A stretch of DNA of 11,691 bases from CAYFUR01 sp964346275 (GTDB taxonomy: Bacteria; Sumerlaeota; Sumerlaeia; SLMS01), in contig CAYFUR010000116.1 of assembly GCA_964346275.1 (NCBI GenBank), positions 1 to 11,691 on the forward strand, given 5' to 3'. The translations under genes and the position numbers were made by a program. Positions 1-6,351 of this stretch are shown here, in pieces. The notes under the pieces are model-generated. The model saw only the letters and a list, made by a program, of their open reading frames with translations, was not told the origin of the DNA and made no database searches. Position 1 is the stretch's first letter, and each line of letters starts with the position of its first letter.

Positions 1-66
1 CTCTCTGCCTGGATTTCAAAGAACAGAAACCGAAAGAAAGTTGAAGCTCTCGGTTGTCGTAAAGAG

Positions 67-91
67 GCGCGGAAGCGAAGCGCTCCCGCGC
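67..91. repeat. G+C-rich inverted repeat (hairpin)
   Basis: The 11-base arms at 67-77 and 81-91 pair with a single A/C mismatch around a three-base AAG loop. No T-run follows on the + strand; on the - strand the hairpin is followed by a short CTCTTT. It could be a weak terminator for a leftward transcript or an RNA leader element. Its role is not established by the sequence. Confidence 0.5.
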
Positions 92-493
92 AAGGGACGG
101 AGAGAGAAGCAATAATGGCGGCCGAAGTCAAAGGAAAAAATCACCGGTTTGCGATTTTTTTCCGAGGAGGTTTCGGGGGTGCCATTCGCGGCGCCAATCG
201 GCGCTTTTTGCAACTCCGTCCTCGCGCTCTGCGCGTTGTGCCTGACGAGCCGCGTGGCCCATCAGCGCCTTGCTTTGAGGGCAATCGGAGTGCCAAGGAC
301 GCCCGGAAGAGGAAAGGCGCGATTTGAGGGGCTTTTGGTGCGGTTTCGCATTTTTCGCCTGGGTGAAAACCGAGTCAAACATTGAGGAGAGGGGGGATAG
401 GTGGGCCAGGGGGAAACAGCGCCAAATGGAACACCAAACGCGTGGGGCGGGCTGGCAGTTATATACGGAGGGGATGGTGCTTGACCTCGCCGC

Positions 494-520
494 TGCGCGG
501 GGGAATTCTTCGCCCGCGCA
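494..520 (+). repeat. Inverted repeat in the leader of the isomerase gene
   Basis: The arms TGCGCGGG (494-501) and CCCGCGCA (513-520) can form an 8-base-pair stem with an 11-base loop, about 40 bases before the isomerase start codon. If transcription starts upstream of it, this would be a 5' leader hairpin. It does not cover the ribosome binding site at 551-557. Confidence 0.4.
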
Positions 521-561
521 AGCAGAGAATAGGCATCCTAATCGGAAAAAGAGGTGGCTTC

Positions 562-1341
562 ATGATGCTCAGCAAACAACTCAAAGTGGTGCTCGGCGGT
601 TTTCTGGCGGCAGCCCTGGCGGCACCGGGCGTGGCTGCGGCCCAGCTCGACGAGGGGCCAAAGGTTGACCAGTCGAAAGATTATTACGCGGTGCTGCAGA
701 CAAGCATGGGTGACATCGCGCTGGAGCTTTACGAAGAGAAGGCGCCGGTGACCGTGCAGAATTTCGTCAACCTGGCGGAAGGAACGCGGGAATACCGGGA
801 CAAGGAAACCGGCCAGAAAAACAAAGAGCCTTTTTACGACAACACGACGTTTCACCGGGTGATGCCCAATTTCATGATCCAGGGCGGCGACCCCTCGGGG
901 ACGGGGCGCGGAGGCCCGGGATATCAATTCGAGGATGAGTTTCACCCCGACCTGACGTTTTCCAAGCCGGGCCTGCTGGCCATGGCGAACTCCGGGCCGA
1001 ACACCAATGGCAGCCAGTTTTTCATCACGGAAGTCCCGACGCCCCATCTGAACCGCCGCCACACGATCTTTGGGGAAATCCTGGAGGGAACGGACGGCCT
1101 GAAAGTGGTGAAGGAGATCGCCCGAGTTCCCACTGGCGAGGCGGATAAGCCGGAAGAGCCGGTTGTGATCGAGGGTGTGGAGGTCCATCGCTTCGACGAA
1201 GGAACGGACAAGGAAACCGTGCGCCAGGAAATCCTGGGCGGTGGCGATGACACGTCATCGGAGAAGGATTCCAGCGAAGAGAAACCGGAGGCGGCACGGG
1301 AAGAAGAGCCCGCAACGCAACCGGCAGATTCGAACGAATAA
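562..1341 (+). CDS. Exported cyclophilin-type peptidyl-prolyl cis-trans isomerase
   Basis: The product is 259 residues and should catalyse cis-trans isomerisation of X-Pro bonds in proteins outside the cytoplasm. Residues 1-27 form a signal peptide (Lys, then a hydrophobic Ala-rich core ending AAA) with no lipobox cysteine. The cyclophilin domain spans about 42-210. Visible motifs are FHRV (97-100), MIQGGDPSGTGRGGPGY (105-121), MANSGPNTNGSQFF (141-154) and HTIFGE (167-172). By comparison with human CypA, catalytic Arg is R99, Gln is Q107, the Phe residues are F104 and F153, and His is H167. The position of CypA Trp121 is His (H162), as in many bacterial cyclophilins. The last ~40 residues are an acidic, Glu/Ser-rich and probably disordered tail. 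The ATG at 562 is chosen because GAGGTGG lies just upstream and the signal peptide starts there; the frame stays open back to 382, but that would bury the signal peptide. A terminator follows at 1401-1428, so the gene is probably monocistronic. Confidence 0.95.
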   Translation: MMLSKQLKVVLGGFLAAALAAPGVAAAQLDEGPKVDQSKDYYAVLQTSMGDIALELYEEKAPVTVQNFVNLAEGTREYRDKETGQKNKEPFYDNTTFHRVMPNFMIQGGDPSGTGRGGPGYQFEDEFHPDLTFSKPGLLAMANSGPNTNGSQFFITEVPTPHLNRRHTIFGEILEGTDGLKVVKEIARVPTGEADKPEEPVVIEGVEVHRFDEGTDKETVRQEILGGGDDTSSEKDSSEEKPEAAREEEPATQPADSNE

Positions 1342-1400
1342 TTTTCGGCCGCGACGCGTGCGTAAGGCTTGCCGCGTCCTTTCCTTTTGCCTCAAGATAA

Positions 1401-1428
1401 GAAGCCCCTGGAAGAGTCCGGGGGCTTC
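1401..1428 (+). terminator. Hairpin terminator after the isomerase gene
   Basis: GAAGCCCCTGGA (1401-1412) pairs fully with TCCGGGGGCTTC (1417-1428), allowing one G-T pair, around an AGAG loop: a 12-base-pair stem about 60 bases after the stop codon. The 3' flank has only scattered T residues rather than a solid run, so efficiency is uncertain. Its placement between two same-strand genes fits a terminator. Confidence 0.7.
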
Positions 1429-1522
1429 CCTTGGTTGATGGGGTCTCTTTTGTGGCCCATGCTTCTTTCAAGGTGCATCCGACAGTCCGAACGGAGGGAA
1501 ACCGAGGCGTTTCCATTTTGTT

Positions 1523-3613
1523 ATGAAAAAGCGGTCAGTGATCCGATTCGCAGTGTTTTTTTTCGCGGCCTCCATCCTTGCGTGGGCGGCAGCGGTGCCG
1601 GCAGCCGATGTCGTGACCACCCTGAAGGATGAACTCCGAGTTGAGGGCGAAATTCTCTCGGAGAATGAAGACGAGGTTGTTATCTCGACCGAGTACGGCG
1701 ATCTGCGTTTTCTGAAGATCAATTTGAAGTCCATCGAGCGGGATGTGAATTCTTCCGGAGGGAGTTCCTCTTCATCCGCGTCGGATTACGATCCTTTCGG
1801 TGCGCCGGATTCTTCTTCCGATAGCTCGGGCGACAGCGATCCTTTCGGTGGTGGGAGCGATGCTTTCGGAGCCGGGGATTCGGGGAACAGTTCTTCGAGC
1901 GGAGACCCGTTTGGTCCCCCTTCTTCGGCGGGTGATTCGGGCAGCAGTTCGTCCGATCCCTTCGGAGGCGGCGAGTTGAGCCAGGGCGGCAGCGGCAGCT
2001 CCAGCTCGAATCCGTTCGGGTCTGGCGGATCGTCGTCCGCAAGCGGAGAGCGCGGCTTTGGCGGCTATGGCATTCCCATGAGTGAAATCCAGGGCGGCTC
2101 GGGGTCTGCGGCCCCGGGGTCAGGGAATTCATCATTCGGCGGAGGATCGAATAACCCTTTCGGAGCGCCCTCCGGAACTGGGAATTCCTCCGGATCCCAG
2201 TCTGACAATCCGTTTAGCTCGGACGCTTCTTCACCCGGCTCCAATTCACCGTTCGGGGGCATGGGGGAAGAGACGGCGCAGGAATCCGCGGGCAGTGGCG
2301 ATCCGTTCGCTACGGCCGAGAGCGGCGGCTCCGGCTCGTCCGGCCCGGCGGAAGGAAGCGCCAATCCCTTTGCGTTCGAGGAGAGCGGCGGTTCGTCCTC
2401 CTCCAGCGGGTCGAATCCATTCGCGAGCGGGGGGTCCGCGCCGGTGCGTCGCGTGGCCGCCAGGGCGCGGGACCGGGCGACGGGAAGTCCGGCGGGAGAT
2501 GAACAGCCCGCGAGCGAGAGCGCTCCGAAAATGCCGAGCTTTCCCACGTCCTTTGAGGCCCCCACGGTGGAGAGCGGCTTTGACGCGGTGGTCTATGGAA
2601 TCAATGAAGCGTTCCCGGTGGAAGTGAAGCTGGCCTCGGCGTCGGCCTGGGACAAGGCCATGGATGCGAAGCAGCTTCAGACGGGAACAGAGATTCGGAC
2701 CCGCGAGACGCCGACATCGCGCCTGATGCTGCGTGACAAGCGTGATGAATTGCGGCTGCCGAAGGAGAGCCATATCGAAATCGCCCTGCTTTCCGATGAT
2801 TCGGAAGAGGTGGTGATTGATCTCAAGGCGGGATCGATCTGGAGCGAAGTCTCTCCGCGTTCCAAGCCCGATGCCTTCCAGATCCGCACGCCGGAGCTGA
2901 CGGCCGGGGTGCGCGGAACAAATTTCCGCGTCGACCGAAGCAGTGGCTTTTCCAAGGTGAGCGTTTTTGAAGGCAAAGTTCACGTGACGGCAAACCGCAC
3001 GGGGACGTTTGTCACCCTGGAGGAAAATCAATCGGCCGTTGTGAATCTTCACGGCCAGATCATGGAACTCCTGGCGGTGCCCACGGACGAGCAACAGATT
3101 TACGGCGAGTGGGAACAGTGGGCGATGGAGACGACGGCGGGCTCGGGTTCCCTGGCGGGCTATGGGCCGGTCGGTTCGCTGAGCCAGCAGGTGGCCCAGG
3201 ACAACGCGCGCTGGGAAAAAGAGATGCAGGATTATATGCGCAACATGGCGGAGATTCGATACCAGGATAAGCTGGAAGAATACGCCGGCGCGTTTCTGCA
3301 ATACGCCGCGGATACGGGGCACGTCCCCGAGTCGGAGGAAGGCTGGAGCTTGCTGAAATTCGATGATGGCCGCCAGGGCTGGAACGGGCCCTATGTGGAA
3401 GGGCCAGTGCCTCCGCTGGATCCCTGGAAGCGCGCCCTTGTCTATAAGAAGGTGGTCAGCCCGACGGGGCGGGTTTTCGGGCGTGTCTATAGCCTGTGGC
3501 AGGACGGACGCGACCAGGGCGGTGTGAACTCGTCGGTGGATAAGCTGGCGCTGATCCGTTATTACGATCTGGAGCGATTCGAGAACGATCCGGAAATCAA
3601 CCCGAACAACTGA
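1523..3613 (+). CDS. Secreted FecR-domain protein with [D/N]PF-repeat linker and GspG-like C-terminus
   Basis: The product is 696 residues. Residues 1-28 are a signal peptide (MKKRS, then a Phe/Ala-rich core ending PAAD). Residues 29-74 form a short beta-rich module (VVTTLKDELRVEGEILSENE and following) of a style common in PVC-type secreted proteins. Residues 76-305 are a Ser/Gly low-complexity linker carrying ten [D/N]PF triplets. Residues 385-515 are a FecR domain with the hallmark TPELTAGVRGTNFRV (457-470 region). A predicted helical stretch covers 556-590. Residues 600-670 resemble the C-terminal half of the type II secretion pseudopilin GspG: GWNGPYVEG (619-627), LDPW (632-635), then YSLWQDGRDQGG (656-667). 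There is no prepilin cleavage or methylation motif at the N-terminus, so it is not an ordinary pseudopilin. FecR domains elsewhere sense or bind signals in the periplasm; function here is unknown. The start has no strong Shine-Dalgarno: GAGG at 1504-1507 is about 15 bases away. The ATG is chosen because it gives a proper signal peptide. Confidence 0.85.
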   Translation: MKKRSVIRFAVFFFAASILAWAAAVPAADVVTTLKDELRVEGEILSENEDEVVISTEYGDLRFLKINLKSIERDVNSSGGSSSSSASDYDPFGAPDSSSDSSGDSDPFGGGSDAFGAGDSGNSSSSGDPFGPPSSAGDSGSSSSDPFGGGELSQGGSGSSSSNPFGSGGSSSASGERGFGGYGIPMSEIQGGSGSAAPGSGNSSFGGGSNNPFGAPSGTGNSSGSQSDNPFSSDASSPGSNSPFGGMGEETAQESAGSGDPFATAESGGSGSSGPAEGSANPFAFEESGGSSSSSGSNPFASGGSAPVRRVAARARDRATGSPAGDEQPASESAPKMPSFPTSFEAPTVESGFDAVVYGINEAFPVEVKLASASAWDKAMDAKQLQTGTEIRTRETPTSRLMLRDKRDELRLPKESHIEIALLSDDSEEVVIDLKAGSIWSEVSPRSKPDAFQIRTPELTAGVRGTNFRVDRSSGFSKVSVFEGKVHVTANRTGTFVTLEENQSAVVNLHGQIMELLAVPTDEQQIYGEWEQWAMETTAGSGSLAGYGPVGSLSQQVAQDNARWEKEMQDYMRNMAEIRYQDKLEEYAGAFLQYAADTGHVPESEEGWSLLKFDDGRQGWNGPYVEGPVPPLDPWKRALVYKKVVSPTGRVFGRVYSLWQDGRDQGGVNSSVDKLALIRYYDLERFENDPEINPNN
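1748..2437 (+). repeat. Ser/Gly low-complexity region with [D/N]PF repeats
   Basis: This is the part of the FecR-domain gene encoding residues 76-305. [D/N]PF triplets start at residues 90, 106, 128, 145, 163, 211, 229, 260, 281 and 298, with one SPF at 242, separated by Ser/Gly runs of irregular length. Most are followed by Gly or Ala. Spacing varies from about 15 to 48 residues, so it is a degenerate protein-level repeat rather than an exact DNA tandem repeat. It is probably an extended, flexible segment on the outer face of the cell envelope. Confidence 0.85.
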
Positions 3614-3621
3614 TGATTAAA

Positions 3622-3639
3622 GGGCGGCCGGAGCCGCCC
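3622..3639 (+). other. Hairpin between the FecR-domain gene and the next gene
   Basis: GGGCGGC (3622-3628) pairs perfectly with GCCGCCC (3633-3639) around a CGGA loop. It begins 9 bases after the stop codon and ends 14 bases before the next ATG, with TTTT at 3649-3652. It could be a partial intrinsic terminator, a processing or stability element at the 3' end of the upstream message, or a structure limiting translation of the downstream gene, whose only Shine-Dalgarno-like bases (GAGTGG, 3641-3646) lie next to it. Confidence 0.55.
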
Positions 3640-3653
3640 CGAGTGGACTTTTC

Positions 3654-4919
3654 ATGGCAGAACACGCGCGACAGGAAGAAGCGAAGTTCCGCGCGGCCAT
3701 CCACGGCTTTTTCTGGCTGCTGGCGTTGCCGGCTCTTGTCCAGGGTGTCTCCCGCTTTGCCTCCGAGCTGGCTTTCGATCCACTGCTCGAGGCGCTGCTT
3801 GTCGGGCTGACCTGGGCAACTGGCTATTACCTGGCGCTCCATGGCGGGCGCTGGTGCTGGGTCTTTGCCGGGATTGGCGGGGTTTCCGTGGCGGCGGGCA
3901 TGGTGATGCACCCGCTTGTCGGAGCGGGGCTGCTGGTTCTCGGGTGCCTCGCGATTGCGGCGGTGGAGCTTCGCGGGCGGGCGCCCGGCGACCGGCGCGA
4001 GGCGCTGCTGCGCGGAAAAACGTGGGCCGAACGCCGGGCGGGCCTGTCGCTGGCCATTCCCATCGTCCTCTTTTTCCTGTTCGTGCTGAACGTCTTTACG
4101 CTGCCGGTGCCGAGAGAAGAAAAGCCCTTGCCGATGAAAATCCTCGTCGAGCGTGAACCGCCCGAGCCAGAACCACCGCGGATGTTTGAACCGGAACCGG
4201 AGCCAGAGACCGAGGAAGAGCCCGTCATCCCCGAATTCGAAGTGGCGGCGACACGCGTGGATTCGACGGAAGAGGGCGAGGAAATCGTCGATCCGGAGGA
4301 AGGCGAACCGGAACCCACGCAGCAGGAAGAGCTGGTGATCGAAGATCCGGTGACCCAGCCGCCGATGGCGACGCTGCGCTCGTGGGTTCCGACGACGGAT
4401 GAGTCGGCGGAACTGCAACAATTGGAAGAAGTGGCGGAACAGCAGCAGGAAAAGCTGGACACGAAGACGAATGAGTTGCGCGAGTATATTGTGCGGCGGG
4501 AAGTGCAAAGCGCGGCGAAAGACTTCGAGCTGAACAGCGACGGGGGATTGCATGGGGCTATCAGGACGCTGGACGTGGAGGGCTTTCCCCCGGAAACAGT
4601 GACCAAGGTGCTCGATCGCTACGGAATCGCCTACGAGCGGCGGTTTACCAAGCCCGCCGGAGGGCGGAACTACCTGAACGCGGCGGTGACGGAAAAAGGG
4701 ACTTTCCGAAACGTGAACAAGCCGGGCTTCTATGATGTGCTGGTGCTGTCGAACAAAGCGGTTCACATGATGACGACAAAAGAGATTGATGCGCTGAACG
4801 AGCGGGGCTATGACCCGCGAACAGCGCGCGTGCGCAAGATCGTCTTCGGCATTGTGATCAATAACACCGGGGAATACGTTCTGGGCGTGACGGATCTGGA
4901 AGTGGAACAGATTCGCTGA
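3654..4919 (+). CDS. Polytopic membrane protein with acidic Pro/Glu linker and coiled coil, function unknown
   Basis: The product is 421 residues and I do not recognise its family. Hydrophobic segments fall near residues 15-33, 43-62, 67-82, 86-104 and 131-150, so it should be an inner-membrane protein with up to five helices. Residues 153-235 are strikingly rich in Glu and Pro (PEPEPP, EPEPEPETEEEP). Residues 240-270 are a Gln/Glu/Leu-rich coiled coil (ELQQLEEVAEQQQEKL). A soluble domain fills 275-421, ending in alternating beta-like sequence (KIVFGIVINNTGEYVLGVTD). The layout of membrane anchor, Pro-rich spanner and C-terminal domain recalls TonB or secretion-linker proteins, but no TonB signature was seen at the C-terminus. 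It starts 40 bases after the FecR-domain gene with only a weak GAGTGG ribosome site, so the two are probably co-transcribed and may work together in the envelope. The opposite strand is also open (3597-4937), but that translation is His/Arg-rich and looks like a shadow. Confidence 0.8.
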   Translation: MAEHARQEEAKFRAAIHGFFWLLALPALVQGVSRFASELAFDPLLEALLVGLTWATGYYLALHGGRWCWVFAGIGGVSVAAGMVMHPLVGAGLLVLGCLAIAAVELRGRAPGDRREALLRGKTWAERRAGLSLAIPIVLFFLFVLNVFTLPVPREEKPLPMKILVEREPPEPEPPRMFEPEPEPETEEEPVIPEFEVAATRVDSTEEGEEIVDPEEGEPEPTQQEELVIEDPVTQPPMATLRSWVPTTDESAELQQLEEVAEQQQEKLDTKTNELREYIVRREVQSAAKDFELNSDGGLHGAIRTLDVEGFPPETVTKVLDRYGIAYERRFTKPAGGRNYLNAAVTEKGTFRNVNKPGFYDVLVLSNKAVHMMTTKEIDALNERGYDPRTARVRKIVFGIVINNTGEYVLGVTDLEVEQIR

Positions 4920-5000
4920 GTGGCAAGAGGGTTGCATCCCTCGCAGCAGTGCGTAGAGAAGTCGGAAATCAGCTCGATTACCCAGGGAGCAGCCATCCGC

Positions 5001-5198
5001 ATGGAGTTTTTCAGCAACCCGATCATCGCCTTTTTGTCATTCCTGACCGCGATTCTTTTCACGGTGGTCGCCCTCGCCGTGCCGCCCGGCGGAGGAAACC
5101 TGGTGGCGGCAATCTTCACCGCTGGCATGGGCGCCATGCTGGGAGGGGAAGAAAAGAACGACGAATACGAAAAGGAAATCGCGGACGAGGATATCTGA
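5001..5198 (+). CDS. Small two-helix membrane protein, function unknown
   Basis: The product is 65 residues. It has a hydrophobic segment at about 7-27 (IIAFLSFLTAILFTVVALAV), a PPGGG turn, a second hydrophobic stretch at about 34-46 (NLVAAIFTAGMGAML) and a highly charged acidic tail (EEKNDEYEKEIADEDI). This suggests a helical hairpin in the inner membrane with its tail in the cytoplasm or periplasm. The ATG at 5001 is preferred because AGGGAG lies at 4984-4989; a GTG at 4920, directly after the previous stop, is also in frame and would add 27 residues with no hydrophobic or other pattern. It lies 81 bases after the linker protein on the same strand, which suggests the same operon. No family was recognised. 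Confidence 0.65.
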   Translation: MEFFSNPIIAFLSFLTAILFTVVALAVPPGGGNLVAAIFTAGMGAMLGGEEKNDEYEKEIADEDI

Positions 5199-5300
5199 GC
5201 ACCGTCTGTCCCGTGACCTCTTCACGCTCCTCATTCATTTTTCATCAACGGCTCTCTCTGGCCGTCACGGCTGGCTCCTTCTCGCGGAAAGTCGCCTGAC

Positions 5301-6170
5301 ATGCCCCGTCTGGGACGCCGCGAGTTAGAGAAGCGCGCCTTTCTCGAACAACTCTACGAACAATTCCACCGGCCGGAATACCTGGCGGGCGACCCCCTGG
5401 TGATGGCCCATCGCTATGACCGTCCCGAGGACCAGGAAGTGGCGGCGCTGATTTCCGCGGCATTCGCCTTTGGGACCATCAAGGCGATCCTGGGGCTGCT
5501 GGAGACGTTGATGGGACAGCTCGGCCCCCGCCCGGCGGAGTGGCTGAAAGAGCGGCGTCCCGGAGATCTCCGCGGCGCGCTGGCGGGATTGTATTACCGC
5601 ACGGCGCGGGAGGAGGATATCGAGGTCTTCCTGGCGCTGTTGGGCGAGGCATTGCGGCGCCATGGATCACTGGGCATGCTCTGGCGGGCGGTGGATCATC
5701 CGTCGGAGACAACCGCGATGCCGGCGCTGGCGCGATTTACCGGGGCGATTCAGGAGCTGCCCGTCGCGCCGCTGGTGGCCCGGCGGCGGCAAATGCAGCG
5801 CGCCGGCGGCAAGGTGTCCGGCCTGGCGTCTATACACACGATTCTTCTCGCTTCTCCGGCGCGGGGATCCGCCTGCAAGCGCATGAACCTTTTCCTGCGC
5901 TGGGTCTCGCGGCCGGCGGACGGCATCGATCTCGGGCTGTGGACGGACTTCCTCTCCCCCGCCCGGCTGGTCATGCCCATCGACACCCATGTTTTCCGTA
6001 TTTGCCGCCACCTGGGACTGACGAAGCGCAAGTCGCCCGATCTGAGGACGGCGGAGGAAATCACGGCGCGCCTCAAGCGATTGAATCCCGAGGATCCCAC
6101 GCGATACGATTTCGCGCTTGTTCGCGCCGGAATCGAGGACGTTCTTGCCTTCAAGCGCCGGAATCGCTAA
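5301..6170 (+). CDS. TIGR02757 (DUF2400) family protein
   Basis: The product is 289 residues, the usual size for this family. It shows the family's characteristic blocks in order: an N-terminal DPLVMAHRYDRPEDQEVAAL (31-50), ISAAFAFGTI (51-60), KRMNLFLRWV (193-202), DLGLW (210-214), MPIDTHVFRICRHLGLTKR (225-243) and DPTRYDFAL (265-273). The second half looks like the helix-hairpin-helix fold of base-excision glycosylases, which is why the family is often suspected to act on DNA, but no activity is established from sequence. There is no signal peptide or membrane helix, so it should be cytoplasmic. The ATG at 5301 is chosen because the conserved N-terminus begins shortly after; only a weak GGAAAG precedes it. 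It follows a 102-base gap without an obvious terminator, and the next small gene starts 43 bases after its stop. Confidence 0.9.
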   Translation: MPRLGRRELEKRAFLEQLYEQFHRPEYLAGDPLVMAHRYDRPEDQEVAALISAAFAFGTIKAILGLLETLMGQLGPRPAEWLKERRPGDLRGALAGLYYRTAREEDIEVFLALLGEALRRHGSLGMLWRAVDHPSETTAMPALARFTGAIQELPVAPLVARRRQMQRAGGKVSGLASIHTILLASPARGSACKRMNLFLRWVSRPADGIDLGLWTDFLSPARLVMPIDTHVFRICRHLGLTKRKSPDLRTAEEITARLKRLNPEDPTRYDFALVRAGIEDVLAFKRRNR

Positions 6171-6213
6171 GGCATGGGCAGGCAGACTGAAGTCCAAAGA
6201 GAAAGCTGTTCCC

Positions 6214-6351
6214 TTGAGCCAGATTCTGGAAATCGCCGCGCTGGTGCTGGGGCCGATTCTTTTCGGCCTGGCGGTGGACTACGCCGTGGAGCTTTGGCAC
6301 CGGCGGCGGGCCAAATCCGAGGAACCGCGCGCCGATGATTGGGTTATTTGA
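6214..6351 (+). CDS. Very small single-helix membrane protein, TTG start
   Basis: The product is 45 residues: one hydrophobic helix (about 4-22, ILEIAALVLGPILFGLAVDY), then a basic stretch (WHRRRAK) and an acidic tail ending DDWVI. This predicts a single inner-membrane helix with its C-terminus in the cytoplasm by the positive-inside rule. No ATG is in frame; the TTG at 6214 is preceded by AAAGAGAAAG (6196-6205), a plausible ribosome site. The frame also opens at a TTG at 6118 inside the previous gene, which is less likely. Its last 17 bases overlap the start of the transporter gene, a geometry that favours translational coupling. It could be an accessory subunit of the transporter, but this is inference and the protein is not recognised. 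Confidence 0.5.
   Translation: MSQILEIAALVLGPILFGLAVDYAVELWHRRRAKSEEPRADDWVI

Larger units (their letters stand above)
1..561. other. Upstream region without a supported gene
   Basis: No convincing gene is seen in these 561 bases. Short open frames exist on both strands (for example 115-327 + and 128-382 -), but their translations are Arg/Gly-rich or otherwise unstructured, and none shows a recognisable domain, signal peptide or membrane helix. The stretch holds two G+C-rich inverted repeats (67-91 and 494-520). It also has a weak promoter-like pair, TTGACC at 481-486 and AATTCT at 504-509 with a 17-base spacer, but the -10 half matches the consensus poorly. It most likely contains the promoter and leader of the isomerase gene at 562 and the tail end of whatever lies to the left. 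Confidence 0.5.

Noticed and set aside
115..327. 70-residue frame with a purine-rich site upstream
   Set aside because: Its Arg-rich translation has no domain, helix or signal peptide, and two competing frames overlap it, so coding is not supported.
382..561. 60-residue N-terminal extension of the isomerase
   Set aside because: It would place a signal peptide and a good ribosome site inside the coding region and adds an Arg/Gly-rich stretch with no pattern.
2246..3322. 358-residue open frame on the - strand inside the FecR-fusion gene
   Set aside because: The + strand carries the FecR hallmark and the GspG-like block; the - frame is Arg/His-rich and typical of an antisense shadow in G+C-rich DNA.
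3654..4919. TonB assignment for the Pro/Glu-linker membrane protein
   Set aside because: The N-terminus has several helices rather than one, and no TonB C-terminal signature was seen.
3597..4937. 446-residue open frame on the - strand opposite the polytopic membrane protein
   Set aside because: It is longer than the + frame, but its translation is His/Arg/Gln-rich without domains, while the + frame has clear membrane helices, an ordered linker and an operon position.
5211..5270. CCGTGAC / GTCACGG inverted repeat before the DUF2400 gene
   Set aside because: The 7-base arms are 46 bases apart, too far and too short to support an operator or terminator call.
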